Positions 34,769-43,590 of a stretch of DNA of 64,000 nucleotides are shown here, one piece after another. The translations under genes were made by a program, and so were the position numbers. The stretch comes from Lewinella sp. IMCC34191. GTDB taxonomy: Bacteria > Bacteroidota > Bacteroidia > Chitinophagales > Saprospiraceae. The notes below the pieces were generated by a model. It was not told where the DNA came from. It was given only the letters and a program-made list of their open reading frames with translations, and ran no database searches. Position 1 is the stretch's first letter; each line of letters opens with the position of its first letter. The DNA is taken from assembly GCF_003390935.1 (NCBI RefSeq), contig NZ_QNQZ01000003.1, positions 1-64,000 on the forward strand. The letters run 5' to 3'.

Positions 34769-37102
34769 ATGCGGATGTATCCGATTTTTCTGTTAGTCTT
34801 GGTCGTTGCCTATTCGGGTGCGGGGCAGACTGCGCACACCCGAGACTATGTTTCGAGGGTCGATCCCCTGATAGATACCCACAAGTCGCGGTGGTTCTAC
34901 TTCAGTTCCGCCAGCCGCCCCTTCGGCATGGTGAACCTCAGCCCCGATACGCAACTCCGCGGCAGCTGGGAGAGCGGCTACATCTACGACAGCACCTCGG
35001 TTAAGGGCTTCAGCCACATCCATGGGTGGCAGATATCCGGCATACCCGTCATGCCGGCCACCGGGGCGATGCAGGGGCACCTCGGACCGGACGCTTACCA
35101 ATCCGGCTTCGATCACGAAACGGAAGAGGTATACCCCGGATACCACAAACTCATGCTCGACCGCTATGGCATCACCGCCGAACTGACGAGCACCGTCCGG
35201 GTGGGCATGCACCGCTACACCTTTACCGACGACGGCAAGGCGCGCTACCTCTATTTCGACACGGGCACCTTCCTGGCGCACGATTCTACCCTGTACTCCG
35301 AGGTGCGGCAAGTTTCCGACGATGAAATTGAAGGGTTCGCGGTGATGGGCCCCACGAACCGCCGTCCAAAACCCTTTACCGTGTACTTCGTCGCGCGGAC
35401 GGATCGTCCCGTGCAGTCTTTCGGCGGGTGGATTCGGGGCCGACCCATCACCCGCCGCGTTAGCTCGGTGGCTGGCAAGGATGCCGGGGCGTATCTACGC
35501 TTCGCCGACTCGACCTCCTCCCTGCAACTCAAAGTCGCCCTTTCCTACACCTCGGTCGGCAATGCCCGCCACAACCTGGTGAGCGAGCTCGACCACTGGG
35601 ACTTCGACCGCACGGTCGCGGACAGCCGCGCGGAATGGAATTGGGAGATGGGCAAAATTGATGCAATCGGCGGGACGGAACAACGGCAGGTCAAATTCTA
35701 TACCGACCTGTGGCATAGCCTCCTCGGCCGGCGAATCGTAAGTGATTTTGCAGGTTGGTATACGGACAATACGGGTGACGACCCCGTAGTGCGCCGCATG
35801 CCACTCGACGCATCCGGCCGGCCGCTGTTCCCGCACTATAATTTCGATGCCTGGTGGGGCAGCCACTGGTCGCTGAACCCGCTGTGGGCCCTCGCCTACC
35901 CCGAACGGATGGATGGGTTCGCGGCCACGATGCAGGCGATGTACGAGAACGGCGGCATGATCCCCCGCGGCCCTTCGGGTGGGAACTACACCTTCGTGAT
36001 GATTGGCGATCCGGCGGCCTCCTTCATTGCCACGGCCATCAACCACGGCATTGACCGGGGCTTCGACCCGGAAATGGTGTACGCCGGCCTGCGCAAAAAT
36101 GCCTTTCCCGGCGGTATCCGCGACAAGGCCGGCTACGAACACAACACCCGGCTGGGCGGCGGCATGGCCTACTACGTCGATCGTGGCTACGTTCCGGAGG
36201 GCCTGCCCGGGAAAGGATACCACAAAGATGGCGCGTCGATGACCCTCGAGTACGCCTATCAGGATTGGTGCCTCGCCCAGATCGCACACAAGCTGGGAAA
36301 GAATGCCGACTACGATCTCTTCACCAAGCGGTCGACAAACTACCGCCACCTATGGGACCCCGGTACCGGCTGGATGCGTCCCCGGGAACTGGACGGCAGC
36401 TGGATGAATGACTTCGCCCCGGTGGCCGAAGCGGATCAATTTAGCGCCCGTGGCTTCTGTGAGGCCAACTCCGCCATTTACAGCTTTTACGTTCCCCACG
36501 ATATTCCCGCCCTCACTGCCTTATTCGGGGGACGGGACTCGCTGGTGCAGCGCCTCAATGAAAGCTTCGAGAAGCAAAGCCGGAACTGGCAGGGGACGAA
36601 CGACAAGAATCACGCGGTCAACTGGGTAGACTATGCCAACCAGCCGAGCACCGGTATGGCCCACCTGTTCAATAAAGCGGGCGCGCCCTGGCTGAGTCAA
36701 AAGTGGGTGCGGGCGGTAAAGGACCGCTACGCCGACACCGACCCCTACGGCGGCTACCACGGTGATGAGGACCAGGGGCAAATGGGCGCGCTGGGCGTAC
36801 TGATGGCAATGGGGCTATTTAGTGTGGACGGGGCGGCCAGTACGGAACCCAGCTACGAGATCACCACGCCGGTGTTTAAGGAACTGACGATCCGGCTTGA
36901 CCCCGCTTACTATCCGGGAGGGAGTTTCTCCATCCGCACCACGGAAGATCCGGAACGGAAACCTTACATCCAGTCGGCGAAACTGAACGGAGCGACGTGG
37001 GATAAGGTATCTCTGCCCTTCGATACGATACGCGCTGGTGGCGTACTGGAAATATCCGTGGGAGCAGAACCCAATAAAGCCGGGGGACTGAATCAGCAGT
37101 AA
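34769..37102 (+). CDS. GH92 family alpha-mannosidase
   Basis: 777 residues with a signal peptide (FLLVLVVAYSGAGQ). The N-terminal beta-sandwich starts VDPLIDTHKSRWFYFSSASR PFGM-like and includes GFSHIHGWQISG; the (alpha/alpha)6 domain has WWGSHWSLNPLWALAYPERM, GNYTFVMIGDPA and the C-terminal HGDEDQGQMGALGV, the GH92 block holding catalytic acidic residues. GH92 enzymes are Ca2+-dependent exo-mannosidases. It probably trims imported or surface mannans in the periplasm. It follows susCD after a terminator, so it may use its own promoter. Confidence 0.93.
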   Translation: MRMYPIFLLVLVVAYSGAGQTAHTRDYVSRVDPLIDTHKSRWFYFSSASRPFGMVNLSPDTQLRGSWESGYIYDSTSVKGFSHIHGWQISGIPVMPATGAMQGHLGPDAYQSGFDHETEEVYPGYHKLMLDRYGITAELTSTVRVGMHRYTFTDDGKARYLYFDTGTFLAHDSTLYSEVRQVSDDEIEGFAVMGPTNRRPKPFTVYFVARTDRPVQSFGGWIRGRPITRRVSSVAGKDAGAYLRFADSTSSLQLKVALSYTSVGNARHNLVSELDHWDFDRTVADSRAEWNWEMGKIDAIGGTEQRQVKFYTDLWHSLLGRRIVSDFAGWYTDNTGDDPVVRRMPLDASGRPLFPHYNFDAWWGSHWSLNPLWALAYPERMDGFAATMQAMYENGGMIPRGPSGGNYTFVMIGDPAASFIATAINHGIDRGFDPEMVYAGLRKNAFPGGIRDKAGYEHNTRLGGGMAYYVDRGYVPEGLPGKGYHKDGASMTLEYAYQDWCLAQIAHKLGKNADYDLFTKRSTNYRHLWDPGTGWMRPRELDGSWMNDFAPVAEADQFSARGFCEANSAIYSFYVPHDIPALTALFGGRDSLVQRLNESFEKQSRNWQGTNDKNHAVNWVDYANQPSTGMAHLFNKAGAPWLSQKWVRAVKDRYADTDPYGGYHGDEDQGQMGALGVLMAMGLFSVDGAASTEPSYEITTPVFKELTIRLDPAYYPGGSFSIRTTEDPERKPYIQSAKLNGATWDKVSLPFDTIRAGGVLEISVGAEPNKAGGLNQQ

Positions 37103-37179
37103 GGTCGGGAAACGAACAAGTGGCGCTCGGGAAGTACTTCTTACAGTACACACAATGACCGGAACATTCGGTCGTCCGT

Positions 37180-37734
37180 ATGCACTATCTTGCTTTCCTC
37201 CTCCTATTCTTCACCAGTTGCCATACTCCTATGCAATCCGATACCACCCACCTTTACGATTTCACCCAGCATGCCTCCAGTGATTGGGAGGTAGAGGACG
37301 ACACCGTAATGGGTGGCGAGTCTTCGGGCAACTTCACCGTAACCGAGGATGGTCACGGCCGTTTCTACGGTCACGTTTCCCTGGCCAACGACGGTGGATT
37401 TTCGTCCATTCAGGCAAATATGGAAAAGGGGACCGATGTCGGCAAGGCGAAAGCTTTCTCGATCCGCCTGAAGGGCGACGGCAAGCGGTACACCCTACGC
37501 GTTCAATCCAAACCCGACCAGAACTACCTACACGAAGCATCCTTTCCCACCTCCGGCAAGTGGGAGACCGTAACCGTCCCATTCGAGACCATGGAAGCTA
37601 TGCACCACGGGGAGCCGGTGGACGTCGCCGAATTCTCTGGCGGTCCGGTGCATAAACTGCAATTTATGATTGGGAACCGTAAGGAGCAGGACTTCGAAGT
37701 ATTGATCGACTGGATCGGAACCGTAGCGAACTAA
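37180..37734 (+). CDS. CIA30-domain lipoprotein
   Basis: 184 residues. Short signal peptide with lipobox (LFFTSC, Cys14). The rest matches the CIA30 (complex I intermediate-associated protein 30) jelly-roll: DWEVEDDTVMGGESSGNF, FSSIQANMEKG, FSIRLKGDGKRYTLRVQ, and a C-terminal LQFMIGNRKEQDFEVLIDWI. Bacterial CIA30 proteins are mostly uncharacterised and may bind carbohydrate; a link to the preceding mannosidase (77 bp) is possible but unproven. Convergent with the FKBP gene. Confidence 0.88.
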   Translation: MHYLAFLLLFFTSCHTPMQSDTTHLYDFTQHASSDWEVEDDTVMGGESSGNFTVTEDGHGRFYGHVSLANDGGFSSIQANMEKGTDVGKAKAFSIRLKGDGKRYTLRVQSKPDQNYLHEASFPTSGKWETVTVPFETMEAMHHGEPVDVAEFSGGPVHKLQFMIGNRKEQDFEVLIDWIGTVAN

Positions 37735-37754
37735 TTCAATTGAAGTCCGGCGTA

Positions 37755-38249
37755 CTAAAAGTCTTCCAGCCGTATATCGAAGACCATGTCCGAGTTAGCC
37801 GGAATGATGCACTGCTGATTTCTGGGGTCACGCAAGGGCTGGTCACCGTAGGCGAGTTCGAATGGGATGAGCAACCTGATTTCGCCGCCCTTTCCAATCA
37901 GCGGAACGCCCAGTTGCCAACCTTCAATGACATCAGTTAGCTGAAATTGGGCCGGGCCGTTCGCGGTGGTCGTTTGATCGAAAATGACGCCATTGGTGAA
38001 CGCGCCGCGATAGTGGGCAACCACCGTATCGGATAGCACGGGTTTATCCATGGAACCGGAGTCCGAGATGAAGTAGTATAAACCGGTGCTGTTCAGTTCG
38101 GAGTAAGCAATCGAATCGCTATCTATGAACTCCTCAAGGGAGATGGTTTCACTGATGCAGGGGTCTACCGGGAAGTCGTCATCTTCGCCACAACTCGCGA
38201 GGAAGAGGAAGACCGGAAATAGAAGGGTTATAAGGCCTAGGTTTTTCAT
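37755..38249 (-). CDS. FKBP-type peptidyl-prolyl isomerase lipoprotein
   Basis: 164 residues. Signal peptide with lipobox (LFLASC, Cys20), a short acidic linker, then one FKBP domain: VVAHYRGAFTNGVIFDQT, QLTDVIEGWQLGVPLIGKGG, EIRLLIPFELAYGDQ and a C-terminal MVFDIRLEDF strand. It catalyses proline isomerisation in secreted proteins, anchored in the envelope. CAAAGCTA at 38271-38278 gives a perfect minus-strand -7 box (TAGCTTTG) 21 nt before the start. Confidence 0.9.
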   Translation of the reverse strand: MKNLGLITLLFPVFLFLASCGEDDDFPVDPCISETISLEEFIDSDSIAYSELNSTGLYYFISDSGSMDKPVLSDTVVAHYRGAFTNGVIFDQTTTANGPAQFQLTDVIEGWQLGVPLIGKGGEIRLLIPFELAYGDQPLRDPRNQQCIIPANSDMVFDIRLEDF

Positions 38250-38350
38250 AGGTAGTTATATTGGGGGGCGCAAAGCTACCGCTTTTCCCGGTTCCTGGCT
38301 TACATCCCGGAGAACGATTGCGGAGAGACTGACGCAGTGCCGCCCTCGTC

Positions 38351-40246
38351 TCACCCCGCCATGTACTCCCAGGCGGTTTGGTAAGTGCCCTGCCGCTCGA
38401 CGTAATCCAGGAAGCCCCCGAAGAAGGGATCGTTGCCGATGGTGGCACTGTCGCCGATGACGACCAACTGTAATTTAGCCCGGGTAAGGGCTACGTTCAT
38501 CCGGCGGTAATCGGAGAGAAAACCGATCTCGGCCCGGGTATTGCTCCGCACCAGGGAGAGGTACACAACCGCTCGCTCCCTGCCTTGGAAGCCATCGATG
38601 GTATTCACGGAAATGTTGAGGCCGGCCAGCGCGGCTACCCCTTCGATACGGTCTTCGGCCCGCACGACCTGTTCCCGGTACGGACTGATAACGGCAATGC
38701 GCGGTAGCGGATACTCCGGCGGTATACTCCCCTGCAGCAATAGCAGGTGCTCGATGATGAGGTCCAGTTCGCCGTCGTTGTAGCGACTTTTGAATTGCGG
38801 GTGTAGTTTTTCCTCAAAGCCCGTACCGGCCGTGTCGATGAAGACGACGCTTTCCGAGAGGCTTACGCCGGGCAGGGTGCGATCCGCTATCCCCGGCCCT
38901 GCGCGCAACTGCCCGTCGTAGAAGTACTCGTTACTAAAGCCCATTATGCGCTCGTTCATCCGGTACTGCACCTTCAGCAAGGCGTTGCGGCCGTGCAGCG
39001 CCAGGGATTTCTCCAGCAGCGTGACGCCAAATCCGCCCCGCTCGGCTTCCTTGCTCTTGACCGTCGGCGGCAGTTGAAAAGGATCGCCCGCCAGAACCAC
39101 CCGGTTCGATTTGGCGATCGGAATCCAGGTAGCCGGCTCCAGGGCCTGGGCGGCCTCGTCGATAATGCAGGTCTTGAACTCCCGGTCGCCCAACACCGAA
39201 CTGGCGGCACCCACCAGGGTACAGACGATCACCTGCGCCGAATCCAGTACGTGATCCAGTAAATGATCCTCCAGTTGCCGTGCCCAGCCGCTCAGGCGGC
39301 CCGCTTCCGCGAAGGTCATGCCCTTGTCGCGCCCCCCGCGCATGCGCTTGGCCTTGCGCCGAAGTTCGCTCGCCTCGTGGCGCAATTTCTTCACCTGCTT
39401 GGTATCGGGGTGCTCGGCCGTTTGTACTTCCAGGGTGTGCTGCATCACGTCGTCCTCCACCCGGCTGATGTTACCGGTTCGGACCACGCGGATGCCCCGT
39501 GCTGCTAGCCGTAGCGTTACCAGGTCGGCCGCGCTGTTGCTGGGGGCACAGAAGAGGACGGTGGATTCGGTCTCCACCAACTTACCCACCGCGGCCACCA
39601 GGGTGGTCGTCTTGCCGGTCCCGGGAGGGCCGTGAATGAGGCTCAAATGCTCCGTGCTCAAAATTTCCCGCACGGCCTCCCGCTGGCTGTCATTGAGCTC
39701 CGTCAGGTCATTCACCCGTTCGTCGGCAACCGGCCTGAAGCCGGCGGGTCGTACACCCATGATGACGTCCCGTAGTTCCGCCGTTCGGTTCCCCCGCGCC
39801 CCGGCGACCCGTTCCATGGCTTTATCCATCTCCACGTACGTCCGCTCGTCGAACATCAGGTCCACCCCCACTCCGCCCCGCTGTAGCCAGGAGGGGGCTT
39901 CGTCCCCGCCCAGGATGATCTTCATCCGGTTTTTTTTGACGTACTGGATAACGCCGCTGCGCTGCGGGGAGCGCGCGTCCGCCTGGGTGGTAAAGAGGTT
40001 CACCGACGTGCCCGCGCGAAACTGGTGGGCCTCCTCCCCTTCCCGGGTCACGATGACGTAGGGGCGCTCCCCGATTCCGTAATCGGACTCAATTACCTGG
40101 AGGGGATACCAGCTGTAGCCCTTCTCCACCCGCTGTACCAGTGGCATAGCCTGAATGACTTCCAGGTGTAATCGTCGTTCCTCCTGCCGCTCCAGGTCTA
40201 TCAGCTCCCGTAACCGGCTAATTTCCGCTTGTTGTTTGTCCGTCAT
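38351..40246 (-). CDS. Upf1/SMUBP2-like superfamily 1B helicase
   Basis: 631 residues. An N-terminal OB/stalk-like region (~1-180), then SF1 motifs in order: I GPPGTGKTTT (~205-214), Ia CAPSNSAAD, II IIDEAAQALE, III GDPFQLPPT, IV region LLKVQYRMNERIM, V NTIDGFQGRERAVVYLS, VI MNVALTRAKLQLVVIGD. This order is that of the IGHMBP2/Upf1 5'-3' DNA/RNA helicases common in Bacteroidota as single-chain AAA proteins. No nuclease domain is visible. The TAACTTG box at 40255-40261 sits close to the start codon. Confidence 0.92.
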   Translation of the reverse strand: MTDKQQAEISRLRELIDLERQEERRLHLEVIQAMPLVQRVEKGYSWYPLQVIESDYGIGERPYVIVTREGEEAHQFRAGTSVNLFTTQADARSPQRSGVIQYVKKNRMKIILGGDEAPSWLQRGGVGVDLMFDERTYVEMDKAMERVAGARGNRTAELRDVIMGVRPAGFRPVADERVNDLTELNDSQREAVREILSTEHLSLIHGPPGTGKTTTLVAAVGKLVETESTVLFCAPSNSAADLVTLRLAARGIRVVRTGNISRVEDDVMQHTLEVQTAEHPDTKQVKKLRHEASELRRKAKRMRGGRDKGMTFAEAGRLSGWARQLEDHLLDHVLDSAQVIVCTLVGAASSVLGDREFKTCIIDEAAQALEPATWIPIAKSNRVVLAGDPFQLPPTVKSKEAERGGFGVTLLEKSLALHGRNALLKVQYRMNERIMGFSNEYFYDGQLRAGPGIADRTLPGVSLSESVVFIDTAGTGFEEKLHPQFKSRYNDGELDLIIEHLLLLQGSIPPEYPLPRIAVISPYREQVVRAEDRIEGVAALAGLNISVNTIDGFQGRERAVVYLSLVRSNTRAEIGFLSDYRRMNVALTRAKLQLVVIGDSATIGNDPFFGGFLDYVERQGTYQTAWEYMAG

Positions 40247-40436
40247 GCCAGCCGCAAGTTAGCCATGCGCTGCCCTTAAGCCGTCCGGATCCGGCGAAGA
40301 CGCTGTTTTTGACGGTTAGCCGCGCATTTGGTTGGCTTCCGACCAATCGCATATGAGCGTATCCGCCTAAACATCGTAGCGGTCCGCATCCCGCGCACCG
40401 ATATAAAAGCATGGAGTGGAGTAAGTAAATGAAATT

Positions 40437-40456
40437 TTGACGGCGGCAACCGTCAA
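40437..40456. promoter_or_regulatory. TTGACGG-N6-CCGTCAA dyad upstream of hsp20
   Basis: Perfect 7-bp inverted repeat, with a third TTGACGG half-site at 40309-40315 and TGTCAAA near 40481. The 319-bp gap 40247-40565 has no gene. The dyad is about 110 bp before the hsp20 start and may be a heat-shock or envelope-stress operator; no known consensus was matched. Confidence 0.4.
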
Positions 40457-40565
40457 GTCGTCCGTACGCCGAAGAAAAAATGTCAAATTTTCACTTCCCC
40501 ATCATTCTGCACGGTATTTGATTGCCTTCAGGGGACAATTCATCGTTCACTTAAATCTCTGAGTC

Positions 40566-41006
40566 ATGCGTAGCACTAGCATTCTTCCCGCCGTCTCCAG
40601 GTTTTTGGATGACGACTGGAATCAACTTTTTGACTGGCGGAACCGCAATTTTTCATCCACTACCACCACCCTGCCCGCCGTGAATGTGCGGGAGACGGGC
40701 GATGAGTTCGTGGTAGAGATGGCGGCTCCCGGTATGAAGAAGGAAGATTTTGAAATCGAATTGCACAACAACGTACTAACCATCCGGAGCGAACGCCAGC
40801 ACACGGAGCTGCAGCCAGCGGGTGACGATCGCTATTCCCGCCGGGAATTCAGTTACCAGTCTTTCCAGCGCAGTTTCAACCTGAATAATCAGGTGGTGGA
40901 TGACGCTCAGATCAACGCCACCTATCAGGACGGCATCCTCCGGCTCACCCTGCCCAAGCGGGAGGAGGCCCGGGAAAAGCCAGCCCGTCAGATCCAGGTC
41001 GCGTAA
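40566..41006 (+). CDS. hsp20: small heat-shock protein, Hsp20/alpha-crystallin
   Basis: 146 residues. The alpha-crystallin domain spans ~38-135: LPAVNVRETGDEFVVEMAAPG, MKKEDFEIELHNNVLTIRSE, SFQRSFNLNNQVVDDAQINA, YQDGILRLTLPK. The last is the conserved A-x-x-x-G-x-L-x-L motif. ATP-independent holdase of the cytoplasm. Monocistronic: a strong terminator follows at 41032. Confidence 0.95.
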   Translation: MRSTSILPAVSRFLDDDWNQLFDWRNRNFSSTTTTLPAVNVRETGDEFVVEMAAPGMKKEDFEIELHNNVLTIRSERQHTELQPAGDDRYSRREFSYQSFQRSFNLNNQVVDDAQINATYQDGILRLTLPKREEAREKPARQIQVA

Positions 41007-41031
41007 GCGCCCACCAATCCTTAATCTTCAA

Positions 41032-41068
41032 TAGGGTTTAGTCCATAGGGGCTAAACCCTACTTTTTT
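41032..41068 (+). terminator. rho-independent terminator after hsp20
   Basis: TAGGGTTTAG (41032-41041) pairs perfectly with CTAAACCCTA (41052-41061), then C and six T. A 10-bp stem with a 10-nt loop. Confidence 0.9.
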
Positions 41069-41176
41069 GGTTATATCCGACAATTATCGAATGCCGCCAC
41101 ACCATTTCGGGATAAAGGGAACATGCGCCCTCAGGTTGTGTTAAAATTACACATATCATAACCTAACTAACTAATT

Positions 41177-41782
41177 ATGAAAGTTTTATCTACCATCACG
41201 CTATTCGCATTAATGCTATTCGCTACCGGATGCGGCCCGCAGGTCACTACCGCACAGCCAACTATGGCGGACCTGAGTAAATACAGCACCTTCGCCTATC
41301 TGCCCAATGCCGATATTGAAATGACTAACGCCGATATGGACCAGGAGGAAGTCAATCAGCGCATCATCGAAACGGTAAACACCCAGATGCAGAATCAGGG
41401 ATACCAGATCAACCGCGACAACCCCGATCTGCTGGTACTCATCAGCGTAAAGCGGAACCAGGAAACCGAAACGGAAACCGACCCCGTCTACGCCACCTAT
41501 CCCTACGGAACCTACGGTGTGAATACCGTAAGCCCGTACTATAACAACTATTACTACAATGACTTCTACAACTACGGGTCGGTAGTAGGCTACGACACGG
41601 ATACGTATAACTACACCGAAGGAACCCTGGTCATCAGCCTGGTTGACCGGGAAAGCCGGAATACCGTCTGGAAGGGTATGACCTCCGAAGCCATCTACAG
41701 CGGTTCGACCACCGATGAGATTGTACAGTTGGTCGACGACATTTTTGACGAGTACCCCGTTAATGGACGCGCTCGGAAGTAA
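41177..41782 (+). CDS. DUF4136 lipoprotein
   Basis: 201 residues. Lipobox LFATGC (Cys19). The DUF4136 pattern is clear: LSKYSTFAYLPNAD, VNQRIIETVNTQMQNQGYQI, NPDLLVLISVKRNQE, and the C-terminal GTLVISLVDRESRNTVWKGM. Between them is a Tyr/Asn-rich loop (residues ~114-150) with many consecutive Tyr and Asn. Function unknown; anchored in the envelope. Upstream, GTGTTAAAATTACAC (41142-41156) is a near-palindrome that may be an operator. Confidence 0.9.
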   Translation: MKVLSTITLFALMLFATGCGPQVTTAQPTMADLSKYSTFAYLPNADIEMTNADMDQEEVNQRIIETVNTQMQNQGYQINRDNPDLLVLISVKRNQETETETDPVYATYPYGTYGVNTVSPYYNNYYYNDFYNYGSVVGYDTDTYNYTEGTLVISLVDRESRNTVWKGMTSEAIYSGSTTDEIVQLVDDIFDEYPVNGRARK

Positions 41783-41810
41783 TCGATCCGTCGATCTCCA
41801 GCACATAATC

Positions 41811-41844
41811 AGGCCGTTGCCCCTCCGGGCGACGGCCTTTTTTT
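41811..41844 (+). terminator. rho-independent terminator after DUF4136 gene
   Basis: AGGCCGTTGCCC / GGGCGACGGCCT stem closed by TCC, with seven T after it. It lies between convergent genes and its T-run touches the thioesterase stop. Confidence 0.9.
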
Positions 41845-42265
41845 ATTTCATTTCCTTTATGCGGGCTACCCACTCTTTCGGCAGCGGCGCCTTCGCCAGC
41901 TTACCGTAGTCGTACGGCACGATCACTTGCTCCGTGACCGCGGCGAGCCGGTCGTGTTCCTCGGAAAAGATCGCGGTCTGCATAGTGAATCGGTCCGCCT
42001 GCACGCCGATGGTCCGCGTACCGACCAGCGCATTGTCCGGATAGGTCATCGGAAAAACGTATTTGCAATCCTGGTAGGCCAGGATGGCACCCGTATCACC
42101 GGGCGCGAATTCGGTATTGATCCCGATGGCCTCGAAGTACAGGACGCGTGCCGTTTCCGCCCAGCGCAAATACACCAGATTGTTTACGTGTCGCGCGCTG
42201 TCCATGTCCCCCCAGTGTACCGGAAAACGGTGGAGCACGCTAAAGTCGTCAGACGTAATCTTCAT
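41843..42265 (-). CDS. acyl-CoA thioesterase, hotdog fold (4HBT type)
   Basis: 140 residues from the ATG at 42265. Single hotdog domain with the 4-hydroxybenzoyl-CoA thioesterase-like motif VHWGDMDSARHVNNLVYLRW, where the Asp is the usual catalytic residue, then FEAIGI and the strand VGTRTIGVQADRFTMQTAIF. It hydrolyses some acyl-CoA; the substrate cannot be read from sequence. TATCTTG at 42272-42278 lies 6 nt before the start codon. Confidence 0.88.
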   Translation of the reverse strand: MKITSDDFSVLHRFPVHWGDMDSARHVNNLVYLRWAETARVLYFEAIGINTEFAPGDTGAILAYQDCKYVFPMTYPDNALVGTRTIGVQADRFTMQTAIFSEEHDRLAAVTEQVIVPYDYGKLAKAPLPKEWVARIKEMK

Positions 42266-42287
42266 AGCCCGCAAGATAGTTCGGTCG

Positions 42288-42491
42288 TCATTCCTCCATC
42301 ACCCGCAACGCCCATTCGACGAGCTCCGCTTTATCCACCTCCAGCCAGGTATCCGTCTGCTTTTTCATTTGGTAAGTCGCACGGCGGAGCGCAGGATCCG
42401 AGACAATCAGTTCGGCGCGCGGGTTTTCGGCCAGACTTGTGTCGTGGGAAATCAGGAGCGAATCCGCCCGCAGCTTCTACATATCCATCAT
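42288..42491 (-). pseudogene. small gene broken by an early stop codon
   Basis: From ATG-ATG at 42491 the frame reads M-M-D-M, then TAG (42477-42479), then 62 more well-composed codons: KLRADSLLISHDTSLAENPR, AELIVSDPALRRATYQMKKQ, TDTWLEVDKAELVEWALRVM, E, E and stop. The continuation after TAG has coding character (helical, amphipathic, G/C third positions) and ends 22 nt before the thioesterase. A one-base change of TAC/TAT to TAG would explain it; alternatively translation starts downstream at a CTG. I do not recognise the family. Copy 6 of the dispersed element lies inside (42385-42395). Confidence 0.5.
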
Positions 42492-42517
42492 GCGCTGACC
42501 GCCCTATTGGTTGCAGC

Positions 42518-43387
42518 CTAGCGTCCCTGAAGCAAGACCGCTAACGCTTCCAGGCTGTTATCCTGTTCCAAATAGCGCCGGGCCAGCCGGTGGAGGGCCG
42601 CATCGCCCTCCCGCAAGGCTTGCTGTACCTCCTCCCGTTCCCCTACGGATTTTAGCAAATCCCCACCCGGCAGTTTTTCGAGATTACCCAGGCGTCCTAA
42701 GTTATTGCCCGTCAGGATGTTACTGTTCCGGATATGATGTGGTAGTTGATCCACTCCCATACCGAGATTACGCAGGGGTTTGGGAATCTCAAAGAGATTG
42801 TCCGGCGTGGCCCGGCAGTAGTAGCTGCCCCCCATACGGGCCACCAGGTCTAGCTTCACGGTGTCGAGGTTACCGTCTTCGTCCAGCATGCCTTCATCCA
42901 GGTGGATGCGCACCACGCGGGCAACGACAAGATTACCCGCTCCCCCACCGTCACCCAGGGCGATCACCTGGTCGACCGTACATTCAAAACTTACCGGAGA
43001 CTCCTTCACCCGGGGCGGACGAACCACTTCGCTGGCCTCCTCCGTGAATCCGGCTTTATCAAATTCATTGACACCCGTTTCGTATTCCGTACTCGCTAAT
43101 GACGTTTGCTCCACCATATCGAAGTTCACGACGCTGATGGTGACCTCGGCTATCTCGTTAATGTTATTCAGCGTGTCCTTTGCGCTGCCATCCCGGCCCC
43201 GGCGGATGGGCGAGAAAACCAGTATCGGCGGCACCGAACTGAAGACGTTGAAGTAGCTGAAGGGACTCAGGTTGACGCGCCCCGCCCCGTCTACCGTCGA
43301 GGCAAAGGCAATCGGCCGGGGAGCCACGGCTGTAGAGAGGATGCCATAAAGTTCTTTCGTTTCGAGTAACTGAGGATCAAGTGTCAT
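42518..43387 (-). CDS. flavin reductase-like (FMN-binding) family protein
   Basis: 289 residues. The N-terminal ~200 residues form a flavin reductase-like split barrel: STAVAPRPIAFASTVDGAGR, VNLSPFSYFNVFSSVPPILV, and KDTLNNINEIAEVTISVV, the pattern of DIM6/NTAB proteins that bind FMN. The C-terminal ~80 residues (from about FEIPKPLRNLGMGVDQLP) are helical and resemble a small substrate-side extension seen in Bacteroidota members. Possible role in aromatic compound metabolism given the nearby tyrosine-degradation genes; that is inference. A TTG-free upstream gap is filled by the 58-bp tandem repeat. Confidence 0.85.
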   Translation of the reverse strand: MTLDPQLLETKELYGILSTAVAPRPIAFASTVDGAGRVNLSPFSYFNVFSSVPPILVFSPIRRGRDGSAKDTLNNINEIAEVTISVVNFDMVEQTSLASTEYETGVNEFDKAGFTEEASEVVRPPRVKESPVSFECTVDQVIALGDGGGAGNLVVARVVRIHLDEGMLDEDGNLDTVKLDLVARMGGSYYCRATPDNLFEIPKPLRNLGMGVDQLPHHIRNSNILTGNNLGRLGNLEKLPGGDLLKSVGEREEVQQALREGDAALHRLARRYLEQDNSLEALAVLLQGR

Positions 43388-43400
43388 AAAATGCTATTCG

Positions 43401-43575
43401 TTTGCCGGAACCTCGGAGTGTCTGTAAAACCCGCGAGTATTCCGCAAATATGTGTATTGCCGCCCAGAACCTCGGAGTGTCGGAACGACCTGCGAGTGTT
43501 CCGCTAAAAAGGTTTTGCCGCCCGGAACCTCGGAGTCTCGGAACGACCTGCGAGTGTTCTCGATACAACATTTGA
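43401..43575. repeat. three tandem ~58-bp repeats with internal dyads
   Basis: Units start near 43401, 43457 and 43514. The shared core GAACCTCGGAGTGTC begins at 43408, 43467 and (one mismatch) 43525, spacing 59 and 58. Each unit also has ACGACCTGCGAGTGTTCC or a variant, and a GTCG-GAA-CGAC mini-palindrome in units 2 and 3. GGAAC/GTTCC at the ends would let each unit fold. The repeat fills the flavin reductase-fahA gap. No long open frame deserves trust here. Confidence 0.85.
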
Positions 43576-43590
43576 ATGGTTGCTTACCCC

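Noticed and set aside
43401-43575. Possible CRISPR array
   Set aside because: Units are continuous 58-bp tandems with only three copies and no distinct spacers; no cas genes.
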